A program made the translations under genes and the position numbers. Of a DNA stretch of 64,000 nt, positions 8,710 through 16,438 are shown in pieces; within the stretch, counting starts at the first letter, position 1, and every line of letters starts with the position of its first letter. Under the pieces are notes generated by a model. The model ran no database searches. It had not been told where the DNA came from and worked only from the letters and a program-made list of their open reading frames with translations. Source of the DNA: Enterococcus phoeniculicola ATCC BAA-412 (GTDB taxonomy: Bacteria; Bacillota; Bacilli; Lactobacillales; Enterococcaceae); assembly GCF_000407505.1 (NCBI RefSeq), contig NZ_ASWE01000001.1:555324-619323 (forward strand), given 5' to 3'.

Positions 8710-9675
8710 ATGAGAAAAGATTTAGTGACACGACAAAAAGAGTTTGTGAATTTGCGAAACGGAGCGTTTATTCATTTTAATAGTGCAACGCAACAATTTC
8801 ATGATTCAGATGTACACGATTGGGATTATGGGATTACGGAGAAAGATGATCCAGCACGCCATGTATTTGATCCCAAAACATGGAATCCCTATCAGCTAGA
8901 TTGCAGACAATGGGCAAGCGTAGCAAAATCAGGAGGCGCAAAATTTGCTGCGCTGACGGCAAAACATCATGAAGGTTTTACTTTATGGTCAACGAATACC
9001 ACCAGACATAGTTGCATGAATAGTCCATTTCCAGTAGATGTGGTAAATGAATATTTAAAAGCATTTCGAGAGGAAGCTATTTCGGCAGGAATTTATTTTT
9101 CAATATTAGATTTACACCATGGAATCACAGAAACAAGCTGTACGTTGGAAGATGTAGCATTTATTAAAGAACAATTATGGGAGCTGTTAACGAATTATGG
9201 GGAAATTCCATTTTTGATTTTTGATGGATGGAATGCGCCTTGGGGTGGACCTAGATTTACAGAACTGTATTTTTCAGAAATCGACTCTTTTGTGAAATCA
9301 ATCCAGCCTAATTGTTTAGTGATGAATATAGGAAGTGGAGAAGAGATTCAATCAACGGATATAGTATTTTATGAAAATGCAGCAGGGGAGGATGCAAAGG
9401 ATGATTTTGTCGGTCCAGGAGCTAGCTGTAATATTTATACAAAAACATGGTTCTGGAAAGAAGGCTATCAGACAGAGACGCTGAAATCTGCGGAGTGGGC
9501 AGTGAAAAAAGTAGAAGAGAACAATGAAAAAAATATCAGTTTTCTTATGAATATCTCGCCTAATAAATATGGACAAGTAGATACTAATTTAGCACAGAGA
9601 TTTGAAGAATTTGGAGCACTCTATAAAGAAAAGCCGCCAATAGATGAGGTACCTGAAGGCTGGCTGTTTCGATGA
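8710..9675 (+). CDS. Alpha-L-fucosidase family protein (GH29)
   Basis: 321 residues, covering the catalytic barrel of glycoside hydrolase family 29. Seen: the FIHFNSAT opening strand, GGAKFAALTAKHHEGFTLW (substrate-contacting HHEGF), the strand AGIYFSILDLHH, and LIFDGWNAPWGG, in which the Asp is at the position of the family's catalytic nucleophile. The usual C-terminal beta domain is missing, so the protein is shorter than the ~440 residues of typical GH29 enzymes. There is no signal peptide: a cytoplasmic enzyme on imported fucosides is likely. It is divergent from an AraC regulator. Confidence 0.82.
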   Translation: MRKDLVTRQKEFVNLRNGAFIHFNSATQQFHDSDVHDWDYGITEKDDPARHVFDPKTWNPYQLDCRQWASVAKSGGAKFAALTAKHHEGFTLWSTNTTRHSCMNSPFPVDVVNEYLKAFREEAISAGIYFSILDLHHGITETSCTLEDVAFIKEQLWELLTNYGEIPFLIFDGWNAPWGGPRFTELYFSEIDSFVKSIQPNCLVMNIGSGEEIQSTDIVFYENAAGEDAKDDFVGPGASCNIYTKTWFWKEGYQTETLKSAEWAVKKVEENNEKNISFLMNISPNKYGQVDTNLAQRFEEFGALYKEKPPIDEVPEGWLFR

Positions 9676-9733
9676 GAGAGTTGCATGAGAAGAGTAGGAT
9701 AAAGCTAAGATAGTTATGTCATCTTTCTCTTTC

Positions 9734-9785
9734 CTAAGATTAGTCAAGAATCTCTATTTCTCTTGACTAATCTTAGTGCATTTTC
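9734..9785 (+). terminator. Bidirectional terminator
   Basis: A 16-bp perfect stem, CTAAGATTAGTCAAGA (9734-9749) with TCTTGACTAATCTTAG (9761-9776), between two convergent genes. It is followed by a T-rich stretch on the plus strand, and an A/T-rich flank serves the minus strand. Confidence 0.82.
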
Positions 9786-9800
9786 TTTCTTAGCCTTTGT

Positions 9801-10418
9801 TTACTTCACAAAAAATCCGATAAATCCGATTAGATCATAAACAAAATGACAAATCCAGCTGTTCCAAATACTGCCGGTTTTCTTCCAAATATAGTTCAAT
9901 GCCAGACGAGTAGGTAAGAGTGTGGCAAGTAATTGTACAGGATGAAAACCATATGCAGGTATGTGCCATAGTGCAAACAAAATCCCGCAGATAATACTAG
10001 ACCAGAAGAAAGAAATTCCTTGTTTTTGCAGAGCAATTAAGATATTTGTACTTAACACCTCTTCGCCCATTAACATGAAAGGAACTTGTAAAAGAACCAT
10101 TTGAATAGTGATAATGGAGCCTATCGAGTTTGTGGTAGCTTGTCCAATTACTAAATTATAAATGGTAGAAAAGGCGATGCCCACAGCGAAAGTTAATGGG
10201 ATACCCCAAAGAATAGCCAGGAACTTTAGATGCTTAAACTGTTGAAGAAATTCTGTTTTTGAAAGGTAGAATGCAGCAAGTCCTGCAAGTGCAACATTCC
10301 AAATGCTGCCAACAACATTCAAAATTGATTGGTTTAGTCCGGAATAAGGCAAAAACTGATAAGTTAAACCAATGATTAATGTGAGAAAAAATAAGTACAA
10401 TGAGCGTTTTTTTGTCAT
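9801..10418 (-). CDS. CPBP family intramembrane metalloprotease homologue
   Basis: 205 residues, about six membrane spans. The CPBP/CAAX-protease motifs are present in order: GEEVLSTN near residue 119 (paired Glu), FALWH near residue 150 (FxxxH) and HFVYD near residue 192 (HxxxD). The first motif normally reads EExxxR; here the Arg position is not Arg (EEVLSTN), a deviation that could weaken catalysis. Family members process prenylated proteins or bacteriocin-related peptides and often act in immunity. It stands alone, convergent with the fucosidase gene. Confidence 0.8.
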   Translation of the reverse strand: MTKKRSLYLFFLTLIIGLTYQFLPYSGLNQSILNVVGSIWNVALAGLAAFYLSKTEFLQQFKHLKFLAILWGIPLTFAVGIAFSTIYNLVIGQATTNSIGSIITIQMVLLQVPFMLMGEEVLSTNILIALQKQGISFFWSSIICGILFALWHIPAYGFHPVQLLATLLPTRLALNYIWKKTGSIWNSWICHFVYDLIGFIGFFVK

Positions 10419-10796
10419 TTGATTCCACGTCCTCTAAAAAATAATAAGAAAAACACATAAATTAAAAAAAATTCTTTGATTAATGCGTTCTTTAGGCAAA
10501 GAATAACACAGTGAACAAAGGATTCCTAATGATATGGCAGAGAAGTTCATGAGGTAAAAAAGTTGTATAAGAGGAGGGAAACGACAGCAGCAATTCAATC
10601 GTTTTTGGAAAAACTATATAAGTGACAGTGGGAAGAGATGGGCTGATTTGTATTCAAGAAAGAATTGACAACTCCTGTTTTTACTGTGTAGTCTATAGAA
10701 GAGAAAGATTACGAATAAGTAATTTTTACGGACTACCATTCATGAGGACGACATTTTTGTGAATGGAGCATTCAGTTTGCACAGAAAGGAGAAGAG
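10419..10796. other. Intergenic region with possible promoter
   Basis: 378 bp between divergent genes. A TTGACA at 10665-10670 followed by TAGTCT at 10689-10694 (18 bp) is a weak candidate promoter for the ATPase gene. No open frame or RNA motif is evident in the rest. Confidence 0.35.
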
Positions 10797-11507
10797 ATGT
10801 ATATTAAACAGCTTTTATTTACTGGAGAAGTAAGAGATGAGTTTCCTTTTGGATTTCCATTTTTGAAAGAATTGGAGACAGTAACATTTGATTGTCCTGT
10901 AAGCTTTATCACGGGAGAAAATGGTTCTGGAAAGTCAACTATTTTAGAGACTATTGCGGACTTGCTGGGATTGAATATGGAGGGAGGATCGAAAAATAAT
11001 CGCTTTGTCACTCATCAAACGCACGCTGCATTAGGCGAAGAGTGTCGGTTAATTAGATATCCTTCTTATCCAAAAGATGCATACTTTTATCGGGCGGAGT
11101 CTTATTATAATTTGGTTTCTGAGCTAGATGAATTACAAGTGTCTGATGAGTTATTTGAACGGAAATTACATACGTTTTCCAGAGGAGAGTCTCTGAAGGA
11201 ATTGATAAAATATCGATTTTTTGGAAAAGGAATCTATCTTTTAGATGAACCAGAAACAGGGTTGTCTGTTGCGTCTCAGCTAGAACTGATAGTTCTCATT
11301 GATGAGTTGGTTAAACAAGAATCTCAATTAATTATTTGTACACATTCGCCAATTCTTCTTCTTTATCCGCAAGCAAAGCTGTTTGAACTGAATCAAGGAC
11401 ATATCAGAGAAGTAGAAAAAGAAGAAGCGCAAATTTTTAAAGATTGGGAGATGATTATGCATCGTAAAGATAGTTTCATTCGTCAACTTTTACGTGAGGA
11501 AGAGTGA
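10797..11507 (+). CDS. AAA/ABC-type ATPase, single domain
   Basis: 236 residues. Walker A GENGSGKST near residue 40, a signature-like FSRGES near residue 126, and Walker B IYLLDEPETG near residue 147 are visible, followed by a switch His in ICTHSPIL. It resembles the RecF/SMC-like AAA_21/AAA_23 ATPases of unknown function rather than a transporter subunit, because no permease is adjacent and the N-terminus (FTGEVRDEFPFGFPF) is typical of those stand-alone proteins. AAAGGAGAAG lies just before ATG 10797. Its precise role is unknown. Confidence 0.78.
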   Translation: MYIKQLLFTGEVRDEFPFGFPFLKELETVTFDCPVSFITGENGSGKSTILETIADLLGLNMEGGSKNNRFVTHQTHAALGEECRLIRYPSYPKDAYFYRAESYYNLVSELDELQVSDELFERKLHTFSRGESLKELIKYRFFGKGIYLLDEPETGLSVASQLELIVLIDELVKQESQLIICTHSPILLLYPQAKLFELNQGHIREVEKEEAQIFKDWEMIMHRKDSFIRQLLREEE

Positions 11508-11748
11508 TGAGAAGAATGAGTAAAAGGATGGTAGACAGAAATGCTCAGCTCTGAGCACCAAGTACGCGATGGCATCATAAGGAGTGAGTTTTCGTGGTTT
11601 TCAGCGTTGAGTATGTATTTGTGCATCATCGAAAAAGTGAATTTTCGTGACTTGCAATAAGAAGAAGAAGTCTCCCTCTGTTCACCATGAATATTGAGAT
11701 TTTAAGTAATCGGGAAGTAACGATTGCAGATGTGTTTTAGATACTTTG

Positions 11749-12000
11749 TTACTTTAGCTGATCGCTAAAAGACTTCAGCTCTTGTTTCGTTTTTTCTGGA
11801 AGCTGATTGTAGTCAAGATTTTCAATGGCGCCATGAAGAGCATACAGGTGAACAAGACAAACGTTCTCATGTGTTAGTCTTAGTCGCAAAAATGCTTCTT
11901 TACTGCCAGCTAATTGCAGTTCTTCAGGAGTCGTAATCCCTATGCTATGTAATTTATTCGCCATTTCTTTTCCGATATTTCGCATTTCTGTTAGTTTCAT
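11749..12000 (-). CDS. TfoX C-terminal domain protein
   Basis: 83 residues. The sequence MRNIGKEMANKLHSIGITTPEEL is the helix-hairpin-helix-like start of the TfoX C-terminal domain, and the whole protein corresponds to that domain alone, without the N-terminal part found in Sxy/TfoX competence regulators. Stand-alone copies are common in Firmicutes; a competence role should not be assumed. AAGGAG lies before the ATG, and a good promoter is seen at 12036-12063. Confidence 0.82.
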   Translation of the reverse strand: MKLTEMRNIGKEMANKLHSIGITTPEELQLAGSKEAFLRLRLTHENVCLVHLYALHGAIENLDYNQLPEKTKQELKSFSDQLK

Positions 12001-12035
12001 AAGTCTCTCCTTTTAGCAATATGTGGCTTTTCTTC

Positions 12036-12063
12036 ATTATACTTGAATAAAAAAAGAATACAA
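12036..12063 (-). promoter_or_regulatory. Promoter of the TfoX-domain gene
   Basis: On the minus strand TTGTAT (12063-12058) and TATAAT (12041-12036) are separated by 16 bp, about 36 bp upstream of the start codon. Confidence 0.6.
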
Positions 12064-12169
12064 ATTTGAAAGAGCAGTAGCTGAGTCCCAGAGTGGAAGA
12101 AGACTAAACATCCCCGTTGCTTCTTTTCTTGTATTCATTGTAAACTAAAGAAGAGAGGAGGAGAAGCCT

Positions 12170-13054
12170 ATGGAGCTACGCGTATTACGCTATTTTTGGA
12201 CTGTAGCAGTGGAAAAAAATATTTCAAAGGCAGCAAAAATTTTGCATATCACGCAACCTACCTTAAGCAGACAAATAAAGGGATTGGAAGATGAATTAGG
12301 CACGACTTTATTTAATCGTGATGCTCAACAGCTGACGTTGACAGAAGATGGTTTGTTTTTGAAGGAGCGAGCGGAAGAAATATTAGTATTGAGTGAAAAT
12401 ACAGAGCGTTCCTTTCAAGAAAAAAGAGATCGGCTGCTAAATGGTCATTTTTCCATTGGATGTGTAGAAGCGGATAACTCTGATACCTTAGCCATGATGT
12501 TAGAAGAACTTGTTAGTGATTATCCGCAAGTCAGCTTTAACATCGTCTCCGCTACAAGTGAAGAAATTGTAGCAAAATTGGATAAAGGGTTGTTAGATTT
12601 AGCACTCTTACTAGAGCCAGTAGAAATGAAGGAATATGAAACGATCAAGTTGCCTAGAGAAGAGCGCTGGGGATTGTTGGTTTCTCCTGATTCATTCTTG
12701 GCGCAAAAAACGCGTATCGAACCAGGAGATTTAAAAGGAATCCCGTTATTAAGTTCTTCTAGAAAAGAGATTCAGCTAATGCTCTCTAAATGGATGGGTG
12801 AGCCGTGGGAAAACATGAATATTATTGGTACGTACAATCTAATTTTCAATGTTTTTTCACTTGTTGAAAATAGAGTTGGCTCAGCTTTGACGATTGAAGG
12901 AGCGACGACAAATAGAGATAGCACAAGGACGACATTTGTTCCGCTATATCCGGAATTAACAACAACCTGCCTACTTGTATGGAAAAAAAATCGAATGCAT
13001 ACCCCTGTCATCACGGAACTGATTCGACGATTTCGACATGCTTTTGAAGCATAG
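12170..13054 (+). CDS. LysR family transcriptional regulator
   Basis: 294 residues. The N-terminal winged helix-turn-helix is standard (FWTVAVEKNISKAAKILHIT, then QPTLSRQIKGLEDELG), followed by the linker helix and a periplasmic-binding-like effector domain (residues ~90-290). The same-strand operon downstream (flavodoxin, cupin, CMD family) is a frequent partner of such regulators and is its likely target. GAGAGGAGG lies before the ATG. Confidence 0.9.
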   Translation: MELRVLRYFWTVAVEKNISKAAKILHITQPTLSRQIKGLEDELGTTLFNRDAQQLTLTEDGLFLKERAEEILVLSENTERSFQEKRDRLLNGHFSIGCVEADNSDTLAMMLEELVSDYPQVSFNIVSATSEEIVAKLDKGLLDLALLLEPVEMKEYETIKLPREERWGLLVSPDSFLAQKTRIEPGDLKGIPLLSSSRKEIQLMLSKWMGEPWENMNIIGTYNLIFNVFSLVENRVGSALTIEGATTNRDSTRTTFVPLYPELTTTCLLVWKKNRMHTPVITELIRRFRHAFEA

Positions 13055-13093
13055 CTAAAGAGTTGACTAGGCATTAGACGAATAAATAAACGA

Positions 13094-13135
13094 GCTGTAC
13101 GATTTACTTATGAGTAAATCATACGGCTTTTTTTA
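13094..13135 (+). terminator. Terminator hairpin between LysR gene and flavodoxin operon
   Basis: GCTGTACGATTTACT (13094-13108) pairs with AGTAAATCATACGGC (13113-13127), 15 bp with G-U pairs and a 4-base loop, followed by TTTTTTT. It ends only a few bases before the flavodoxin ribosome binding site, so besides terminating the LysR transcript it may act as an attenuator. Confidence 0.8.
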
Positions 13136-13149
13136 AGAGGAGGGATGAA

Positions 13150-13668
13150 TTGGCGACAGTTATTTATTTTTCGAGGATTGGAGAAAATCTGATTCATGGA
13201 GAAAAGCAGTTTCTTTTAAAAGGGAATACTGCACAAGTGGGTGAAAAAATTGCACAAAAATTACAAGTACCTGCTTACGAGATAAAGCCTATAGTTGATT
13301 TCCCGCTTTCCTATGATGAGGCGGTCATCCAAGCGAAGATGGAGCGTGACAAACAATCTTTTCCAGAATACCAAGCCTTCCCAACAGAACTAAGAATCGA
13401 TAAGCATCTTTTTTTAGGATTTCCCAACTGGTGTGGAAGTTTTCCTAGAGTAATCGCAAGTGTCCTAACGAGAGAATTAGGTACAGGTACCGTCATCCAT
13501 CCTTTTTGTACGCATGAAGGAAGTGGCATGGGAAATAGTATGAAAGAATTGCAGAGGCTTTGTCCAGCGTCTATTGTGAAGGAAGGATTACCAATTCGTG
13601 GTTCAAGAATAGAAAAGTCGGAGCTAGCTATTACTCATTGGTTAACACATTATTATTGGAATCAGTAA
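13150..13668 (+). CDS. Flavodoxin-like protein
   Basis: 172 residues starting at TTG 13150, chosen because GAGGAGGG at 13138-13144 is correctly spaced and no ATG lies nearby in frame. The fold is flavodoxin-like: first strand ATVIYFSRIGEN, a central strand LFLGFPNWCGSFPRVIASVL and later VIHPFCTHEGSGMGNS. These are the segments that bind FMN phosphate and the isoalloxazine ring in the family of NAD(P)H-linked flavodoxins. First gene of a three-gene operon with a cupin and a CMD-family protein. Confidence 0.82.
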   Translation: MATVIYFSRIGENLIHGEKQFLLKGNTAQVGEKIAQKLQVPAYEIKPIVDFPLSYDEAVIQAKMERDKQSFPEYQAFPTELRIDKHLFLGFPNWCGSFPRVIASVLTRELGTGTVIHPFCTHEGSGMGNSMKELQRLCPASIVKEGLPIRGSRIEKSELAITHWLTHYYWNQ

Positions 13669-13698
13669 CAGACCCTGAGAAATAAGGAGGAATTATTT

Positions 13699-14103
13699 AT
13701 GACTAACGAAGAAGTGAAAGAGGGGATAATTTTTCCGGTAGGAGAAAAAAATGAGGCATACGCTCAATATTTTATTGGTCAAAGTTATCTCAATACATTA
13801 ATTGCAGATCCAGAAATTAATGTAGGTGTAGGGAATGTCACTTTTGAGCCAGGCTGTAGGAATAATTGGCATATCCACCATGAGGGCTTTCAATTATTGT
13901 TAGTTACAGGTGGCGAAGGCTGGTATCAAGAAGAAGGAAAGCCCGCAAGAAGATTGAAGGCAGGCGATGTAGTCATTACTCACGATGGGGTGAAGCATTG
14001 GCATGGTGCAGCAAAAGATAGCTGGTTTGAGCATCTTGCAATTACAGCTGGACGACCAGAATGGTTAGAGCCCGTTTCGGATGAATTATATAATCAGTTA
14101 TAA
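13699..14103 (+). CDS. Cupin domain protein
   Basis: 134 residues, one cupin domain. Metal-binding motif 1 is seen as NWHIHHEGFQLLLVTGGEG near residue 52 and motif 2 as GDVVITHDGVKHWHGA near residue 95, so the His/Glu ligands are intact. Cupins beside CMD-family proteins and flavodoxins are usual in a conserved redox-linked cluster whose substrate is unknown. AAGGAGG lies 10 bases upstream. Confidence 0.85.
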   Translation: MTNEEVKEGIIFPVGEKNEAYAQYFIGQSYLNTLIADPEINVGVGNVTFEPGCRNNWHIHHEGFQLLLVTGGEGWYQEEGKPARRLKAGDVVITHDGVKHWHGAAKDSWFEHLAITAGRPEWLEPVSDELYNQL

Positions 14104-14140
14104 AGATAAGTAAGTTAGATGAAAATGGAGGGAACAAAAG

Positions 14141-14455
14141 ATGAAAAAGCAAACCGCAGGAAGAGAACAGTTAGGTGCGTTTGCACCAAAATTTGCTGAA
14201 TTGAATGATGATATTCTGTTTGGAGAAGTTTGGTCTAGAGAAGAACAGCTATCGGCTCATAATAGAAGTTTAATTACTTGTTCTAGCTTAATGACACAAG
14301 GTGCACCACAGCTTGAAGCTCATATGAATATCGCCAGGGAAAACGGCGTAACAAAAGAAGAAATGGTTGAGCTAATTACGCATCTAGCCTTTTATACAGG
14401 GTGGCCAAAAGCATGGTCAGCGTTTAATCTAGCAAAAGAGATATATGGAGAATAA
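14141..14455 (+). CDS. Carboxymuconolactone decarboxylase family protein
   Basis: 104 residues, an all-helical CMD-fold subunit. The core is recognised from the run GEVWSREEQLSAHNRSLIT, then QLEAHMNIARENGVTKEEMVELITHLAFYTGWP. The CxxC found in peroxidatic AhpD-like members is absent, so it belongs to the gamma-carboxymuconolactone decarboxylase-like branch; a true role in protocatechuate degradation is unlikely in isolation. Last gene of the flavodoxin-cupin-CMD operon. Confidence 0.85.
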   Translation: MKKQTAGREQLGAFAPKFAELNDDILFGEVWSREEQLSAHNRSLITCSSLMTQGAPQLEAHMNIARENGVTKEEMVELITHLAFYTGWPKAWSAFNLAKEIYGE

Positions 14456-14473
14456 AGAAGAGGTTGGAGGAGG

Positions 14474-14545
14474 TACTTCTGTTTCCAACGTTTATTAAGC
14501 GTTTGGGGTTAGGACAGAAGTGTTCAGCTCCTAACGTTTATTAAA
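14474..14545. repeat. Intergenic palindromic/direct repeat element
   Basis: ACTTCTGT (14474-14481) is the inverted complement of ACAGAAGT (14514-14521), with inner CCAACG and CGTTTGG also able to pair. AACGTTTATTAA occurs twice in direct orientation within 60 bp. It has the look of a dispersed intergenic repeat, but copy number cannot be counted from this window. Confidence 0.4.
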
Positions 14546-14550
14546 ATTTT

Positions 14551-14608
14551 ATGAGGGTAGGCTAGTAACTGTCTAAGTTATAGCCCACCCTCATTTTGCG
14601 CTTTTTTT
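14551..14608 (+). terminator. Bidirectional terminator between CMD gene and deoC
   Basis: ATGAGGGT (14551-14558) pairs with ACCCTCAT at the far end near 14594, with inner GGCTA/TAGCC and TAACT/AGTTA pairs, making a long interrupted stem. A T-tract on the plus strand begins at 14602. Confidence 0.75.
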
Positions 14609-15325
14609 TTAGTTTTCTTTAATTGAAATGGTTGAAGCATTATTTTTAGATAGTTCTTCTTTTAATTGGTTAATAATTTTTATGCCAGCGCTTGTCCCGA
14701 TTCGTTCAGCACCACAAGCAATCATTTGCTTAAATGTTTCAGCATCTCGAATTCCTCCAGCTGCCTTGACTTTTACTTTGTCTCCAACGTGTTTTTTCAT
14801 TAGTTGAACGTCTTCAAATGTTGCGCCAGTTGGTGCGAAACCAGTTGAGGTCTTAATGAAGTCAGGTTCAACTTCTTTTGCAATTTCTGATAATTTTATT
14901 TTCTCTTCAGCTGTCAAATAAGCATTTTCAAAAATCACTTTTGAAATCACTTCCTTTTGTCTGCAAAGAGTAACAATTTCCTGCATTTCTTCTTTGATAT
15001 AGGTCCAGTTCTTTGCTTTTACCTCAGTGAGATTAACCACGTAGTCAATTTCAGTTGCGCCAATTTCAATAGCATTTCTTGTTTCAAATAACTTAGCTTC
15101 TTTAGATGTTTGTCCTAACGGGAAACTTATTGCCGCTCCTATATTTACATCTGTTCCTTTAAGTAGTTGTGAACAAAGTGCGGATTGAACCTGATTAATC
15201 GCTACCATTTTAAAATGATACTCTTTTGCTTCTAAGCAAAGTTTTGAGATATCTTCGTTTGTTGCGTCTGCTTTCAGGTTTGTGTGATCAATAAAACGTG
15301 CTAATTCATCAATTGTATAGTTCAT
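14609..15325 (-). CDS. deoC: Deoxyribose-phosphate aldolase
   Basis: 238 residues. DeoC cleaves 2-deoxyribose 5-phosphate to acetaldehyde and glyceraldehyde 3-phosphate in the cytoplasm. Seen: [15 protein letters not shown] at the N-terminus, the Schiff-base lysine in DFIKTSTGF near residue 155, the second active-site lysine in VKAAGGIRD near residue 185, and the phosphate-binding [11 protein letters not shown] 15325 with AGGAGGG 8 bases upstream is preferred to the in-frame TTG at 15328. It is divergent from the mannose-family PTS operon and shares its operator, so it is probably part of the same regulon rather than a nucleoside-salvage operon. Confidence 0.9.
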   Translation of the reverse strand: MNYTIDELARFIDHTNLKADATNEDISKLCLEAKEYHFKMVAINQVQSALCSQLLKGTDVNIGAAISFPLGQTSKEAKLFETRNAIEIGATEIDYVVNLTEVKAKNWTYIKEEMQEIVTLCRQKEVISKVIFENAYLTAEEKIKLSEIAKEVEPDFIKTSTGFAPTGATFEDVQLMKKHVGDKVKVKAAGGIRDAETFKQMIACGAERIGTSAGIKIINQLKEELSKNNASTISIKEN

Positions 15326-15342
15326 CAAGTGTACCCTCCTAA

Positions 15343-15356
15343 TATGTAATTACATA
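15343..15356. promoter_or_regulatory. Operator palindrome at deoC promoter
   Basis: Perfect 14-bp palindrome TATGTAATTACATA at the predicted start of the deoC transcript. The 12-bp core recurs at 15461-15472. Such sites suit a dimeric GntR-family repressor; the GntR gene at 19069 closes the divergent operon. Confidence 0.7.
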
Positions 15357-15359
15357 ATA

Positions 15360-15388
15360 ATCATAAATCGAAGTTTATCTTCTGTCAA
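15360..15388 (-). promoter_or_regulatory. deoC promoter
   Basis: On the minus strand TTGACA (15388-15383), 17 bp, then TATGAT (15365-15360): near-consensus sigma-A. The palindromic operator lies immediately downstream at 15343-15356. Confidence 0.8.
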
Positions 15389-15412
15389 TAGAAAAATTAA
15401 CGAAATAAGTTA

Positions 15413-15441
15413 TTGACATATAGGTTGAAAGGGGTTACTAT
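15413..15441 (+). promoter_or_regulatory. Promoter of the mannose-family PTS operon
   Basis: TTGACA (15413-15418), 17 bp, TACTAT (15436-15441). The expected transcript start near 15448 is followed by the operator ATGTAATTACAT, so a bound repressor would block elongation or open-complex formation. Confidence 0.8.
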
Positions 15442-15460
15442 TTGGGTATAGAAAGATTTA

Positions 15461-15472
15461 ATGTAATTACAT
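15461..15472. promoter_or_regulatory. Operator palindrome at PTS promoter
   Basis: ATGTAATTACAT, the same palindrome core as at 15343-15356, placed between the promoter and the ribosome binding site of the EIIA gene. Confidence 0.7.
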
Positions 15473-15487
15473 AAAGGAGGATGTATG

Positions 15488-15904
15488 ATGAAACTCTTAC
15501 TTATTTCTCATGGTTCATTTGCTTCAGGATTACTAAGTAGTTTTGAGATGATTGCAGGTAAGAATGAGGACATTTCAGCAATTAGTTTGACTGATGAAGG
15601 GATTGGAGAATTTTCTCTACGGTTGAAGAGCTATTTGAATGAACATAGAGAGGAAACTATTTTTATTCTATGTGATATCAAAGGAGGGACCCCTTTTAAT
15701 GAAGCATACCGTGAATATTTAGCAAATCCAGAGAAGATTCGATTGATTACGGGAATGAATTTGCCAATGCTTATTGAAATGGGTGTGATGCTGTCGGATG
15801 ATGCTGATTTTGAAGAATTATTTACTGTTGGTATACATGCAGGGCAAGCATCAATTGAAGGAATTATTGAATCGTTTGAAGAAGAAGACGCAATTGAATT
15901 TTAA
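15488..15904 (+). CDS. PTS mannose-family EIIA
   Basis: 138 residues. LLLISHGSFASGLLSSFEMIAG at the N-terminus contains the phosphorylated His, and ILCDIKGGTPFNEA is the conserved DxxGGTP segment of mannose-family EIIA domains. It accepts phosphate from HPr-His and passes it to EIIB. ATG 15488 is preferred over 15485 because AGGAGG at 15475-15480 is then 7 bases away. First gene of EIIA-EIIB-EIIC-EIID-manA-gntR; each subunit is a separate protein here, unlike the EIIAB fusion of ManX. Confidence 0.9.
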   Translation: MKLLLISHGSFASGLLSSFEMIAGKNEDISAISLTDEGIGEFSLRLKSYLNEHREETIFILCDIKGGTPFNEAYREYLANPEKIRLITGMNLPMLIEMGVMLSDDADFEELFTVGIHAGQASIEGIIESFEEEDAIEF

Positions 15905-15919
15905 AGGAGAAGAGAGAAA

Positions 15920-16411
15920 ATGACAATTACACTAGCAAGAATTGATGATAGAGTGATTCACGGACAAACGACTACACGATGGACAAAAGCTAGACCAGTT
16001 CAAGGGATATTAGTGGTTGGAGATGACATTGCTAAGGATGAATTAAGAAAAAAAGTATTGAAAGCCGCAGCAGGAAATTTAAAATTAGGGGTTTATACCG
16101 TAGAGCAGTCAAAAGAAAGTGTATCAAAGGGAAAAGAATCCAAAAAAGATTTCTTTTTAATTAGCAACTCTCCACAAACATTTGCTGAAATGGTTCGTCT
16201 AGGAATCGATTTTGGGAAAAAATTAAACGTCGGTCCTATGAATACGAGAGCTGGAGCAAAAGTATTGGGTAGAACGGTAGCAATTGATGAAAAAGATTAT
16301 GAAGCATTTGAATACATGGAACAACAAGGAATAGAGATTGGTTTTCAGCTTTTACCTGATGATGAAAGTAAAACTTGGAAATCGTTAAAAGCAAAATATG
16401 ATTCTATGTAA
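15920..16411 (+). CDS. PTS mannose-family EIIB
   Basis: 163 residues. The N-terminal motif ARIDDRVIHGQTTTRW carries the active-site His14, and LNVGPMNTRAG near residue 108 is typical of the mannose/sorbose EIIB fold. It transfers phosphate from EIIA to the sugar carried by EIIC/EIID. It follows EIIA after 15 bp with AAAGGAGAAG upstream. Confidence 0.92.
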   Translation: MTITLARIDDRVIHGQTTTRWTKARPVQGILVVGDDIAKDELRKKVLKAAAGNLKLGVYTVEQSKESVSKGKESKKDFFLISNSPQTFAEMVRLGIDFGKKLNVGPMNTRAGAKVLGRTVAIDEKDYEAFEYMEQQGIEIGFQLLPDDESKTWKSLKAKYDSM

Positions 16412-16438
16412 ATAAAAGAAAGAGTTGGAGGAAGAGGA

